In this document: piece by piece, positions 34,644 to 43,734 of the stretch
How the letters are laid out: every line of letters begins with the position of its first letter
Position numbering within the stretch: the stretch's first letter is position 1
Origin: Mycolicibacter hiberniae
GTDB lineage: Bacteria > Actinomycetota > Actinomycetes > Mycobacteriales > Mycobacteriaceae
Length of the DNA: 64,000 nt
Direction: 5' to 3'
NCBI RefSeq assembly: GCF_010729485.1
Contig: NZ_AP022609.1
Span: 3,720,001-3,784,000, forward strand
Position numbers and translations under genes: made by a program
The notes under the pieces: model-generated
Told to the model about the DNA's origin: nothing
Seen by the model: the letters and a program-made list of their open reading frames with translations, nothing else
Database searches by the model: none

Positions 34644-35582
34644 TCACGTGTGACACACCGTCAGCCGCTGGGACCCCAAGTCGATGGCACCGTCGTCGGT
34701 GGCGATGGAGGCTTCGACGATATCGCCGTGCTGCAGGTACTTGCGGTTCTTGGCCTGCCGGGCGAAGAAGGCCTTCCATTTGACCGCGGGCGGCAGCAGG
34801 TTGCCGATCAGCTCGATCGGCTTGGCCGGGGCGCGCAGCGCGGTTCCCGCCGGCGTGCCGGTCAGGATGAGGTCGCCGGGGGCCAGCTGCTGGAACCGGG
34901 TCAGTGCCTGAAGCGCCTGCAGGGGGCGGTACAGCATGTCGCCTTCCACCAGGCTGTTCTGGCGTTCCTCACCGTTGACGCTCAATCGCAGCCGCAGGTC
35001 GCCGAACCGGGCCAGCTCGGCGGCGTCGACGAGCACCAGCGCCGGCCCCACGGGGGTGAAGGTCGGGTAGGACTTGGCTTCGTAGAACTGGGTCTGCGGC
35101 AGTTGGACGTCGCGGGCGGAGACATCGTTGGTGATGGTCAGGGCGGCGACATAGTCGGCCAGGTTCGCCTCGGTGATCACGGTGCCGACCGGGATGTCCC
35201 GGCCGATGATCAGGCCGATCTCCACCTCGTAGTCCAGCAGGCGCACGTGCGGCGGCCGGATGATCTGGGCGTAGGGATCATTCACCGACGCCGACGATTT
35301 GCGAAAGAAGGTCAGCGGAATGGACTTGGGATCCATTCCGGAGTCGATCACGTGGGATTCGAAATTGGTCATCTGCGCCACGACGCGGCACGGCGCGGTG
35401 ACCGGCGCCAGCAAGTCCAGGTCTTCAACGGCGACGGTGCCTCCGGCGGCGGCGGCCGCCTCGATCGCGGCCCGGTCGGCGAGCAGCTCGGCGGTGCTGG
35501 TAGCCGCGGTGGCGATCTTGGCGGCACCCGTGGGCGTGCGCACCCACCAGGCGTCGGAGGTGCGCAGGACGGAAACGGTCAT
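34644..35582 (-). CDS. Fumarylacetoacetate hydrolase-family protein
   Basis: A 312-residue FAH-fold enzyme. The metal-binding core is visible: LLDYEVEIGLIIGRDIPVGT (acidic ligands), TNDVSARDVQL, EAKSYPTFTPVGPALV and GDLILTGTPAGTALRAP. The family includes hydrolases and decarboxylases of ring-cleavage products. The ATG at 35582 overlaps the TGA of the dioxygenase gene (ATGA); codons upstream belong to that gene. In this operon it likely processes the 2-hydroxy-6-oxo product of meta cleavage or a later dienoate. The monooxygenase gene follows at 13 bases. Confidence 0.88.
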   Translation of the reverse strand: MTVSVLRTSDAWWVRTPTGAAKIATAATSTAELLADRAAIEAAAAAGGTVAVEDLDLLAPVTAPCRVVAQMTNFESHVIDSGMDPKSIPLTFFRKSSASVNDPYAQIIRPPHVRLLDYEVEIGLIIGRDIPVGTVITEANLADYVAALTITNDVSARDVQLPQTQFYEAKSYPTFTPVGPALVLVDAAELARFGDLRLRLSVNGEERQNSLVEGDMLYRPLQALQALTRFQQLAPGDLILTGTPAGTALRAPAKPIELIGNLLPPAVKWKAFFARQAKNRKYLQHGDIVEASIATDDGAIDLGSQRLTVCHT

Positions 35583-36712
35583 GAGACAGCTACTTTCAGC
35601 AGGCCGATGAGGCGGTTGAGGTCGAACTCGTTGTCGTGCCGCAGGGCGGTGAGCATGGCAGCCGCCTGGCGTCCTGCCGAGCGGGGACCGGCGTCGAGAA
35701 AGTCCTTGGTGGCCGGCGGGCCCCATTGGGCCAGGCCTGAGGCGGTGAACGGCGCCCATCCGGGCTCCACAGAGCTGTCGAAGACGTCGCCGTCGGCGTA
35801 GTGCTCGACCAGGAAGCCGTCGGGATCGCGCCAGTAGTCGAAGAGCTGGCTGCCCTGGATATGGCGCCCGATGCCCCAGGACCGGACGTAGCCGCGCTCG
35901 TGCAGGTATTCACCGCCGGCGGCCAACGCGTCCAGGTCGGCGACTTCATAGGCCGAGTGCACATACCGGTTCGCCGGGCCCAGCGCCAGGGCCAGGGTGT
36001 GGTGGTCGGTGGGGATGCTGCCGCGGTCGCAGCGGATGAAGCTCATGGCCGGCCCGCGGTCGCGCTGCCCGGGAAAGTAGAGGAAGTCGCTGACGATCAT
36101 CCCCAGCGTTTCCAGGTACCAGTTCAGCGTCTGCAGATAGCGGGTGGACTGCAGGACGACGTGCCCCAGACGCTGCACCCGGGCCGGTGTCCGCAGCGGG
36201 CGCACTCCGGTGTTGATCCGCGCCGTGGCGCCCCCGATGTTGGCGAGCTGCGGGGCTTGGGTGGGCGCAGCCGGCAGCGTGTGCATGCCCGCGACGACCG
36301 TGACGGCGGTCCCGCTGGGATCGGCCAGCGGGACTCCCACGCCGCCGACCGATTCGGGCAGGCGGCGCACGGGCACCCCGAGCTTGTCGGCCAACCGGCG
36401 GACGTCGGCCTCATCGGCGGCGCGCAGCGCGTAGCCGGCAAAGCGGGTTTGGGGCCCACGCCGCAGGAACACGCAGGGCGCTCCGGGATCGGTGCCGCGC
36501 AGGTGCACCTGACCGGGATCGCTGTAGGCGACGCTGAATCCGAAGGCTCGGGCGAATGCCTCGGCGCGCAGCAGGTCGGGTTTGTCGAACTCCAGCCAGG
36601 CGATGTCGACCACGCGGATGAGCGGGTCGCGGGCGCGGCCGGGGTGTTCGCCCCGAACCGCGCCGCGTTCGCTGTGCAGATGCCTGTGCCCGTCGTCCAC
36701 GTCTTGCACCAT
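35579..36712 (-). CDS. Extradiol ring-cleavage dioxygenase (VOC family)
   Basis: A 377-residue two-domain vicinal-oxygen-chelate protein. The C-terminal domain carries the expected metal ligands: His in RLGHVVLQS, His in YVHSAYEVADL and Glu in FLVEHYADGD. This matches type I extradiol dioxygenases such as 2,3-dihydroxybiphenyl or catechol dioxygenases, which open catechols beside the hydroxyls using Fe(II). The N-terminal 30 residues are atypical, so the start may lie further in; GTG codons are available. It is the first gene of the catabolic operon and diverges from a TetR gene across palindromic operators. Confidence 0.83.
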   Translation of the reverse strand: MVQDVDDGHRHLHSERGAVRGEHPGRARDPLIRVVDIAWLEFDKPDLLRAEAFARAFGFSVAYSDPGQVHLRGTDPGAPCVFLRRGPQTRFAGYALRAADEADVRRLADKLGVPVRRLPESVGGVGVPLADPSGTAVTVVAGMHTLPAAPTQAPQLANIGGATARINTGVRPLRTPARVQRLGHVVLQSTRYLQTLNWYLETLGMIVSDFLYFPGQRDRGPAMSFIRCDRGSIPTDHHTLALALGPANRYVHSAYEVADLDALAAGGEYLHERGYVRSWGIGRHIQGSQLFDYWRDPDGFLVEHYADGDVFDSSVEPGWAPFTASGLAQWGPPATKDFLDAGPRSAGRQAAAMLTALRHDNEFDLNRLIGLLKVAVS

Positions 36713-36728
36713 CGCCCCTCACCTAAGC

Positions 36729-36813
36729 TGACGAAATCGTCACATACGACCAAAGCATCAGTCAACAGTGTTGACGAAATCATCAGGACTGAATTGCCTG
36801 CTAGCCTGCACCC
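36729..36813. promoter_or_regulatory. Two TetR-type operators and a leaderless tetR promoter
   Basis: A perfect palindrome TGACGA-aa-TCGTCA lies at 36729-36742 and a near copy, TGACGA-aa-TCATCA, at 36772-36785, 43 bases apart. A third palindrome, GTCAAC-agt-GTTGAC, at 36761-36775 overlaps the second. The -10 box TAGCCT (36802-36807) ends 6 bases before the TetR ATG, implying a leaderless mRNA. The operators flank the divergent start sites, so the TetR protein probably represses both itself and the catabolic operon. Confidence 0.65.
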
Positions 36814-37506
36814 ATGGATGCGCCCCCGCGCGACGTCGCCGAACCGGCGACCGGCCCTCCCAACAGACTCCAACGACGCAAGCTGCGTACCCGCGCCGCC
36901 CTGATCCGGGCAGCGCAGGGCTTCATCGCCCAAGGCCGGCTCGCGGTGCCCGTGCTCGAGATCACCCAGGCGGCCGACGTGGGCATGGGTTCCTTCTACA
37001 ACCATTTCGACAGCAAGGAAGAACTCTTCGCCGCAGCGGTCACCGACGCCCTCGACAACATCGGGGCCCTGCTGGACAGCTACACCGAAGACATCGCCGA
37101 CCCCGCCGAGGCGTTCGCGGCCAACTACCGCCTCACCGGTCGGCTGTTTCGCCAACGCCCCCAAGAGACCGCGCTGCTGCTGGCCAACAGCGGCACGCTG
37201 ATCCTGTCCGACCGCGGCCTGTCGCCGCGCGCACTGCGCGATATCACCGCGGCTGTCCAGCAGGGACGCTTCACACTCTCCGATCCCGAACTGGGCCTGG
37301 CCATCGCCGGAGGGGTGCTGGTCGGACTGGGAACGCTGCTGAGTCACCGGCCCGACCGCGACACCGAAGCGGCCGTCGATGAGGCCACCGAGCATTTGCT
37401 GATGACCTTCGGCATGAGTCCCGAACAAGCCCGTGAGATCTGCGGCAAGCCGTTACCCGATCTGTCGGCGCTGCGCGATTCGCCGGCGCTCGGGGCCCCG
37501 CTCTAG
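36814..37506 (+). CDS. TetR-family transcriptional regulator of the aromatic operon
   Basis: A 230-residue TetR-type regulator with N-terminal HTH (QRRKLRTRAALIRAAQGFIAQGRL, then VLEITQAADVGMGSFYNHFDSKEELFAAA) and a C-terminal sensing domain ending in a basic and Leu-rich tail. It diverges from the dioxygenase operon, and the intergenic region carries two copies of a TGACGA palindrome, so it most likely binds there. The inducer is probably the aromatic substrate or its ring-cleavage product. The short spacing after the -10 box implies leaderless translation. Confidence 0.88.
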   Translation: MDAPPRDVAEPATGPPNRLQRRKLRTRAALIRAAQGFIAQGRLAVPVLEITQAADVGMGSFYNHFDSKEELFAAAVTDALDNIGALLDSYTEDIADPAEAFAANYRLTGRLFRQRPQETALLLANSGTLILSDRGLSPRALRDITAAVQQGRFTLSDPELGLAIAGGVLVGLGTLLSHRPDRDTEAAVDEATEHLLMTFGMSPEQAREICGKPLPDLSALRDSPALGAPL

Positions 37507-37669
37507 CCGCGGCGAGCTCGCCGGCGCCTGCACGACCCGGCTGTATTGACGGAGGTCCATTGACTTCGGTCGAGTGCCCCTGCGATGATCGCGCTCAGCT
37601 GGAACTTTGGATTTACTCGTCTCATTTTTAGCTACAGGTGACTGTGTGCCCCCGTCGGAAGGCCGCTCC

Positions 37670-38653
37670 GTGAAGCTCACCCAGGCCCTCGCGCCGATCG
37701 CACTCGCCGGCACGGTTGCCGGCGGGGTGCTCGCCACACCGGTCGCGCAGGCCACCCATGTCGACGTGGCCCTGCTCTCCGGTACCGCGTTCTTCGTCGG
37801 ACCCACGACGCTGTCCACCCCCTCGCCCACGTTCGCCCAGACCGCAGCGGATCTGTTCTTGCAGCCGCTGGGTTTCGACGGCGGCGACGATCTGGACACC
37901 TGCGTCGTCGGCGCCGCGGTGTGCGACGCTCCGCTGCGCATCCTGTCCACCCCGGCGCTGATCCAGCAGGACCACAGCAGTTTCGTCGGGGCCGCCGAGA
38001 TCGTCCGGGCGGTGCACGCCGAACTGGCCGCCAATCCCGACGCCTACGACGCCGAGAACCCGCTGTGGATCTTCGGCTGGTCGCAGGGCGCCACGGCCGG
38101 TTCGATCGCGATGGCCCAGCTGGCGCACGACGGCGTGGACCCGCAGGCGCTGCATTTCGTCTTCATCGGGAACCCGGTGGGCGCCGACGGTATATCGCCC
38201 GGTGCAGGCGGCGACGGGCCGCTCCCCGATTTCCTGGGCACCTCGCTGCTGTCCGGCGTGCAGACCCCGAACGACCTGTTCGCGACCACGTCCTACACCA
38301 TCCCCGGCGACCCGGTCGCCGACAACACCTCGACCTCGCCGCTCGGCCTGCTCTACGAGCACATGATGTATCTGGGGCTCACCCCCGAGCAGGTGGCCAA
38401 CCACACCGCCACCGCCGACGGCCTGATCACCGACATCGACATCTCGTCCGACTTCGACCAGTTCGGCGCCTGGCTCAACGCCTGGAGCCACGGCCTGGTG
38501 GACAGCAGCTGGTGGGAGGGCATCTTCTACTCCGTCGTGGCCTCGTTCTACAGCGCCTTCGGCAACATCGAGGACTTCTTCGGCGACTGGCTGGGCATCG
38601 ATTGGGGTGGGGTGGAGCAGACGCTCGACTTCTGGTTCCCGGTGGACGCCTAA
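37670..38653 (+). CDS. Stand-alone PE-PPE-domain hydrolase, secreted (paralogue 2)
   Basis: A 327-residue protein closely similar to the one at 30754. The Sec signal (MKLTQALAPIALAG...ATPVAQA) is followed by the same SPTFAQTAADLFLQPLGFD block. The nucleophile elbow is GWSQGA (Ser138), with the YLGLTPEQVANHTATADG signature near the C-terminus. The GTG at 37670 is chosen because it starts the signal peptide in register with the paralogue and follows GGAAGG. A longer frame starts at 37607. Similarity to the 30754 protein is high across the whole length, suggesting a recent local duplication. Acyl-ester hydrolysis outside the membrane is expected. Confidence 0.87.
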   Translation: MKLTQALAPIALAGTVAGGVLATPVAQATHVDVALLSGTAFFVGPTTLSTPSPTFAQTAADLFLQPLGFDGGDDLDTCVVGAAVCDAPLRILSTPALIQQDHSSFVGAAEIVRAVHAELAANPDAYDAENPLWIFGWSQGATAGSIAMAQLAHDGVDPQALHFVFIGNPVGADGISPGAGGDGPLPDFLGTSLLSGVQTPNDLFATTSYTIPGDPVADNTSTSPLGLLYEHMMYLGLTPEQVANHTATADGLITDIDISSDFDQFGAWLNAWSHGLVDSSWWEGIFYSVVASFYSAFGNIEDFFGDWLGIDWGGVEQTLDFWFPVDA

Positions 38654-38685
38654 CAATCAGAGAACGGCTGGCTACCGTCGATGCT

Positions 38686-40200
38686 GTGACAGTGTCGCGC
38701 TCGAGCATCACCCGGGCCTGCGCCCTGGGAAGCGTCGCGCTCATCGTCGGCGCGGTGCCGTCGTGCAGCCACCCGGATCATCCGCCGCCGGCCACCCTCC
38801 CAGCCGTCACGGCGCCCGCCCCACCCCGTGTCGATACGCCCTACCTCCCGCGCGCGGAACTGGTCGCGCCGGTCGCTCAGCTGATCAACGACGCGATCGC
38901 GGTGCCCCGACTGCCGGGTGCGGTGGTCCGGATCGGACACGCCGGCACGGTCGTGTTCAGCCAGGCCTTCGGCGCGCGCAAGCTCGACGGCGAACCCGCT
39001 CTCGACGGCTCACCCGCGCCGGCCGAACCGATGACCGAGGACACGATCTTCGACCTCGCGTCGTTGACGAAGTGCCTCGCGACGGCCGTCGCGGTCCTGC
39101 AACTCTATGAACAGGGCCGGGTCCAGATCGACGAACCCGTCCAGACCTACCTGCCGGAGTTCAACGAGACCAACGACCCCCGACGCGCCCAGGTGACCTT
39201 GCGCATGCTGCTCACCCACACCTCGGGGATCGGTGGCGATCTGAGCCACCAGGGCCCGTGGGGCCTGACCGAGGCCGACAAGGCCGGTGGTGTGCATCGG
39301 GCACTGACCGCACCGCTGGAGTTCGGCCCCGGCGAAATATTCCACTACTCGGACATCGGTTTCATCATCCTGGGTGCGCTGGTCGAGACCATGACCGGCC
39401 AACCGCTGGATACCTACGTGCGGGACAACGTCTTTGCGCCACTGAGCATGGCCGACACCCGCTACCTGCCCGCCGCCAACGCCTGCGGCCCACACCAGCT
39501 CCGCGGTACCGCCATCGCATTCGATGCGAACGCATCCCCGGACGGCGAGTGTCCGGCAGGCGCCTGGAGCACCGACCTGCTGGCCCGCATCGCTCCGACG
39601 GCGCACGACGAAGACACCCCCGGGATCAACCCCGACTACGACCAACTGCTGCGCGGCACCGTGCAGGACCCGACGGCACGCCGCATGGGAGGGGTGGCCG
39701 GCAGCGCCGGCGTGTTCTCGACCGCCGGCGATATCGGCAGGTACGCCCAGGCCCTGCTCGATCGGCTCGCCGGGCGCCCGAGCCCGTTTCCGCTGCGGCA
39801 GTCGACCCTGGAACTGATGACCACACCCCAGCAACCCGGACACGACGCCGCCCAGGTCGTGGCCGCGAACGCCGCTGCACAACAGGCGAATGCAAGCTCA
39901 CCCGATAGGACCGATCCCCTGCTCGCCGTGAACTATCCGGCGATCGGCGGACAGGACCTCCGCGGCCTCGGCTGGGACATCGACACGCCCCACTCCCGGC
40001 CGCGCGGCATGATCTTTCCGATCGGCAGCTTCGGGCACACCGGGTTCACCGGAGTGACGCTGTGGATCGACCCGGGGTCGGACACCTACGTGATAGTGCT
40101 CGCCAACGTGATCCACCAGCGCGGGGGCCCGCCCATCGCGGGGCTCAGCGGCGACGTGGCCACCGTGACCGCCCGGACACTGCATCTGTACGGCAGCTGA
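38686..40200 (+). CDS. Beta-lactamase-like serine hydrolase lipoprotein
   Basis: A 504-residue class C beta-lactamase/PBP-like serine hydrolase. The N-terminus is a lipoprotein signal with a lipobox ending in Cys27 (AVPSC). The catalytic motifs are S-x-x-K in ASLTK (Ser126, Lys129), Y-x-N-like YSD (Tyr221) and HTG in FGHTGFTG near the C-terminus in place of KTG. HTG is common in esterases of this fold, so an esterase or peptidase is more likely than a beta-lactamase. A GTG start at 38686 or 38692 fits the signal peptide; no strong ribosome binding site is visible. It follows the PE-PPE gene by 32 bases and may share its transcript. Confidence 0.83.
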   Translation: MTVSRSSITRACALGSVALIVGAVPSCSHPDHPPPATLPAVTAPAPPRVDTPYLPRAELVAPVAQLINDAIAVPRLPGAVVRIGHAGTVVFSQAFGARKLDGEPALDGSPAPAEPMTEDTIFDLASLTKCLATAVAVLQLYEQGRVQIDEPVQTYLPEFNETNDPRRAQVTLRMLLTHTSGIGGDLSHQGPWGLTEADKAGGVHRALTAPLEFGPGEIFHYSDIGFIILGALVETMTGQPLDTYVRDNVFAPLSMADTRYLPAANACGPHQLRGTAIAFDANASPDGECPAGAWSTDLLARIAPTAHDEDTPGINPDYDQLLRGTVQDPTARRMGGVAGSAGVFSTAGDIGRYAQALLDRLAGRPSPFPLRQSTLELMTTPQQPGHDAAQVVAANAAAQQANASSPDRTDPLLAVNYPAIGGQDLRGLGWDIDTPHSRPRGMIFPIGSFGHTGFTGVTLWIDPGSDTYVIVLANVIHQRGGPPIAGLSGDVATVTARTLHLYGS

Positions 40201-40258
40201 ACAGCCACCACTCCCCCCTTGGTGACACCCCCGCCCGGGCACCGCCGATAATGGCCAG

Positions 40259-41278
40259 GTGGCCGACCGCAACACGCCCGCTATCCCCGTCATCGCGCTG
40301 ACCGGGTACCTCGGGGCGGGCAAGACCACCCTGCTCAACCATGTGCTGCGCGCGCCGGGAGCTCGAATCGGCGTGGTTATCAACGACTTCGGCGAACTCA
40401 ACGTCGACGCAGGCCTGGTCACGGGCCAGGTCGATGAGCCGGTGTCAATCGCCGGTGGGTGCATCTGCCACCTGCCGGACGACGGCGGGCTCGACGAGGC
40501 ACTGGAGAAGCTGTCCGACCCGAAGCTCGCACTGGACGCGATCATCGTCGAGGCCAGCGGGGTGGCCGAGCCGGGGGCGGTTTCGCGCGTGATCCGCTTC
40601 AGCGGGGTGGAACGCATCCGCCACGGCGGCGTTGTCGATGTCGTGGACGCCGTGGAACACTTCGCGACCGTCGACACGGGCTCGGTACCGCCCCCGCGTT
40701 ACGGCGCGGCCTCCCTGGTGGTGGTCAACAAACTGGATCGGGTCGCCGAGGACGCGCGTGCCGAGACCCTTCGCCGGGTGCAGGACCGGGTGCGCGAACT
40801 CAACCCCGACGCCCACGTGGTGGGCGCGGTGGCAGGTCGGGTGGATCCGCGCTTGCTGTTCGACGCAGACGACGGCGGTGAGTCCGGGCAGATGTCGTTT
40901 CGGGAGCTGCTCCTCGACGAGCCTGCCGAGGAGCACCACGACCACGTGCACGCGTCGTCGGTCACCGTCGTCGGCACCGCAGCGGTCGATCCCGGCCCGC
41001 TCATCGACCTGCTCGAACAGCCGCCGCAAGGCGTCTACCGGATGAAGGGCACCGTCGCGATCGGCAAGCGCCACTACCTGGTCAACGTCGTCGGCACATC
41101 CGTGCACGTCGCGACCGCCCCCGCGGGAGCGGGCGGCAGCCACCTCGTCGCGATCGGCACAGGTCTGGACACCGAGGACGTTCGCGCACGGCTGGAAGTG
41201 GCCCTGCGCCCGGCGCCGGAGAAGGTGGCCGCCGCCGGCATGCGACGGTTACAGCGGCTGCGGCAGTACAGCATTTAG
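40259..41278 (+). CDS. CobW/G3E-family GTP-binding metallochaperone
   Basis: A 339-residue G3E GTPase. It has the Walker A motif TGYLGAGKTTLLN, the NDFGELNVD switch segment, GGCICHLPDD (a C-x-C variant of the usual C-x-C-C metal motif), VEASGVAEP and the NKLD base-recognition motif. A His-rich stretch (EEHHDHVHAS) near residue 225 and the CobW C-terminal domain follow. Family members deliver zinc, cobalt or nickel to client proteins. The missing last Cys of the metal motif is worth noting. The start is GTG. No client gene is evident next to it. Confidence 0.86.
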   Translation: MADRNTPAIPVIALTGYLGAGKTTLLNHVLRAPGARIGVVINDFGELNVDAGLVTGQVDEPVSIAGGCICHLPDDGGLDEALEKLSDPKLALDAIIVEASGVAEPGAVSRVIRFSGVERIRHGGVVDVVDAVEHFATVDTGSVPPPRYGAASLVVVNKLDRVAEDARAETLRRVQDRVRELNPDAHVVGAVAGRVDPRLLFDADDGGESGQMSFRELLLDEPAEEHHDHVHASSVTVVGTAAVDPGPLIDLLEQPPQGVYRMKGTVAIGKRHYLVNVVGTSVHVATAPAGAGGSHLVAIGTGLDTEDVRARLEVALRPAPEKVAAAGMRRLQRLRQYSI

Positions 41279-41307
41279 GCGCCGGAGTGTGATCGGACCG
41301 GTGGCTC

Positions 41308-42138
41308 CTAGGGCTGAGACTGCAGGAACGCCAGCAGGTCCGCGTTGATGATGTCGGCGTGTGTGGTTGGCATGCCATGGGGAAAGGCGCTGTAGGACTT
41401 CAGCGTTCCGTTCTTGAGCAGCGCGGCGGACTTCGGACCGGAGGCGATGTACGGCACGATCTGGTCGTCCCTGCTGTGCATCACCAGCGTCGGAATGGTG
41501 ATCTTCTTGAGGTCCTCAGTGAAGTCGGTCTGGGAGAAAACGACGATCCCGTCGTAGTGCGACAGCGCGTCGCCCATCATCCCTTGGCGCCACCAATTGT
41601 CGATGATGGCCGCCGACGCCGGAACACCCGGTTTGTCGAAGTTGTAGAACGGGCCCGCGGGCAGCGCCCGGTAGAACTCCGATCGGTTGGCTGCGAGTTG
41701 GGCCTGCAGACCGTCGAACACCGACTTCGGGAGACCGTCGGGATTGGCGTCGGTCTGCACCATCAATGGCGGTACGGCCGAGATCAACGCGGCCTTCGCG
41801 GCTCGGTCTTCGCCGTGGCGCCCCAGATACCGGACCACCTCGCCGCCACCTGTCGAATGCCCCACATGGATGGCGTCACGCAGGTCGAGGTGCTCGACTA
41901 CCGCGAGCAAGTCGTCGGCGTAGTGGTCCGCGTCGTGGCCGTCGGGGGTCTGCGTCGAGCGCCCGTGGCCGCGCCGGTCGTGGGCTACGACGCGATACCC
42001 CTGTTGCAGGAAGAACAACATCTGGTTGTCCCAGTCGTCAGAACACAGCGGCCAGCCGTGGCTGAAAACGATCGGCTGACCCGAACCCCAGTCCTTGTAG
42101 AAGATCTCCACTCCGTCAACGGTGGTGAGTGTGGGCAT
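41308..42138 (-). CDS. Alpha/beta hydrolase, non-heme chloroperoxidase-like
   Basis: A 276-residue alpha/beta hydrolase very close to the cofactor-free chloroperoxidase group. It has [14 protein letters not shown] (oxyanion), HDRRGHGRS, the nucleophile elbow GHSTGGGEV (Ser95), the [10 protein letters not shown] acid region and the THADI His near the C-terminus. These enzymes are mainly esterases or perhydrolases; halogenation is a side reaction. GGAG lies 5 bases before the ATG, and the stop codon of the preceding small ORF touches that site, so the two are probably translated together. Confidence 0.9.
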   Translation of the reverse strand: MPTLTTVDGVEIFYKDWGSGQPIVFSHGWPLCSDDWDNQMLFFLQQGYRVVAHDRRGHGRSTQTPDGHDADHYADDLLAVVEHLDLRDAIHVGHSTGGGEVVRYLGRHGEDRAAKAALISAVPPLMVQTDANPDGLPKSVFDGLQAQLAANRSEFYRALPAGPFYNFDKPGVPASAAIIDNWWRQGMMGDALSHYDGIVVFSQTDFTEDLKKITIPTLVMHSRDDQIVPYIASGPKSAALLKNGTLKSYSAFPHGMPTTHADIINADLLAFLQSQP

Positions 42139-42147
42139 GTCGACTCC

Positions 42148-42354
42148 TCAGGCCGGCCCGGTGCCGGGCGTCAGTAGGGGCTTGTCCTTGCGTATGGCCT
42201 CGACCGTGGCCGCGTTGGCCGAGAGATCCTCGAAGTGCTCGCTGCGGAAGAGCTCGAGATCGACATCAACAAGCCGACCGAGGGTCATGGTTTCGTCACG
42301 ACGCCCGATCAATTCGTCCGCGGGTAAGTCCCCGTGACGAGCGTTGACCCGCAC
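42148..42354 (-). CDS. Small hypothetical protein upstream of the chloroperoxidase-like gene
   Basis: A 68-residue hydrophilic protein with an acidic middle (LVDVDLELFRSEHFEDL) and a short C-terminal tail; no family is recognised. The GTG start at 42354 lies 6 bases after a TATCCT -10 box (complement of 42361-42366), the leaderless pattern, and the TGA abuts the ribosome binding site of the next gene. These two points support it as a genuine coupled gene. It may be a short accessory protein or a leader. The opposite strand also holds open frames here, so confidence is limited. Confidence 0.5.
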   Translation of the reverse strand: MRVNARHGDLPADELIGRRDETMTLGRLVDVDLELFRSEHFEDLSANAATVEAIRKDKPLLTPGTGPA

Positions 42355-42708
42355 ACGGGCAGGATAATGGCCACCACGTGAATGTGCGGCTTGTCGCGGT
42401 TTTCATGGCAGAGTTTCGGACCGATTGGTCCGCAGATGCCCGTCAGCGGAAGATTGCGAATACTGGCGTGGAGGCCGGAAGGTCATCGCCGATATTTGCT
42501 GCGAGGCCGCTTCTCAGGTGGGGCGCATCGTTTCAATCCGGCTAAGTTTAATTCGGAAATTGGCATCACGCCTTAAACCGTCAGCTGTGCAAACGGTTTC
42601 GCGCTTCCAGGAAGAGGAACCGTACGGAAACCTCGGCGTCGGCTTCCGCCGATGGGGGGATGAAATTCGGCGGTCGCCGGTCGTATGCGCCCCGCCTGCT
42701 CTACGCCA
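42355..42708. other. Gene-free stretch with a leaderless promoter at its left end
   Basis: Between the small ORF and the next hydrolase I see no convincing gene; open frames here have unlikely composition. The left end holds the TATCCT -10 box for the small ORF. The middle (about 42520-42600) is less GC-rich than its surroundings. Confidence 0.5.
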
Positions 42709-43686
42709 TCAACGCGCTGCCGGCCCGATGAAGTCGACACCCGCGCGAATCGCTGGGCGGTGCCTCAAGATTCGGAAGTGTGCCAGCTTGCCGAGTCCCG
42801 AGGTCGTCATCAAACGCGCGCCGGGCCAGGACGCGACGATCTTCTCGCTGGTCGCATAGGGCGTTTCGGGGTCATCGGGGTCGTGGATGAGCAACAGCGG
42901 CGGATAGTCGGTGCGCTCGGCGATCCGGACCATGTTGGTGTCCTCGAGCGACATCCCGATACGGCGCTCCAGGCGTCGATGCAGACCGGCGAGTATCCGT
43001 CGACCGAAGTTATGGCGCGCGGCGAACAGATCCAGGTAGATCGGGAACTCACCCATGGGCGCCAAGAACACCAACCGCCCCACCGTCGTGCCCCACGATG
43101 CGGCGAACGCGGTCGCGTTAGCCCCCAGGGAGTGGGCGACCACGGCACGGGCCGGCCCGTGTGTCCGGATCATGGCGGCAACCGCTTCGGCGCACTCGAT
43201 CGCGGTGGTGCGGCCCGGTGCCAGTACGCCCGGCTCTGACTCGTTATGACTGGGCAGGTCGAACGCGATAACGCGGTGGCCGGAGGCGACCAGGGGTTTG
43301 ATGAACATGCCGAGGTGTGGGCGACGCCCGCCCCAGCCGTGCACCAGATAGACCGGCGGCCCCTCGCCCCACGACTCGCCTACGATGCGATGCCCGTCCC
43401 AGTGCGCCTCCAGCGGTTGGCCGGGCGGGATGCCGGGCGGCATGCGCAGGCTGGACTCGAGGACCGGCGGGGTGCACCACAGCTCCAGCGCCCAGCGCGA
43501 CCCGACGGCGGGCGCGACTCGCTCCAGCAGCCAGAACAACCGACGAACCCGCGGGGCCACCGGCGGTTGGACACCGGAGCCCTCTACATCGAGCACGATG
43601 GGACTCGCCGAACCGCCACCGTCAGAACTGGCTAGATCTCGGCGAGGCCGTCCCCGAGTAGGCGGGGGCTCATGTGTCTCCGACAC
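42709..43686 (-). CDS. Alpha/beta-fold hydrolase
   Basis: A 325-residue hydrolase with a hydrophilic N-terminal extension of about 45 residues. The core has YLVHGWGGRRPHLGMF (oxyanion), AFDLPSHNES, the nucleophile elbow VAHSLGANA, the acid in HDPDDPETPY and the catalytic His in GKLAHFRIL. No specific family is assignable; it is likely an esterase. It lies alone between two minus-strand genes. The start is the ATG at 43686; a later start without the charged extension is also possible. Confidence 0.82.
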   Translation of the reverse strand: MSETHEPPPTRGRPRRDLASSDGGGSASPIVLDVEGSGVQPPVAPRVRRLFWLLERVAPAVGSRWALELWCTPPVLESSLRMPPGIPPGQPLEAHWDGHRIVGESWGEGPPVYLVHGWGGRRPHLGMFIKPLVASGHRVIAFDLPSHNESEPGVLAPGRTTAIECAEAVAAMIRTHGPARAVVAHSLGANATAFAASWGTTVGRLVFLAPMGEFPIYLDLFAARHNFGRRILAGLHRRLERRIGMSLEDTNMVRIAERTDYPPLLLIHDPDDPETPYATSEKIVASWPGARLMTTSGLGKLAHFRILRHRPAIRAGVDFIGPAAR

Positions 43687-43734
43687 ATAGCGAGATTAGC
43701 GAGAAGGTGCGGCTTGGAGCCATCATTTGGCGTC

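Noticed and set aside
42425..42859. A 144-codon plus-strand frame
   Set aside because: It runs into the 3' end of the alpha/beta hydrolase on the other strand and shows no domain.
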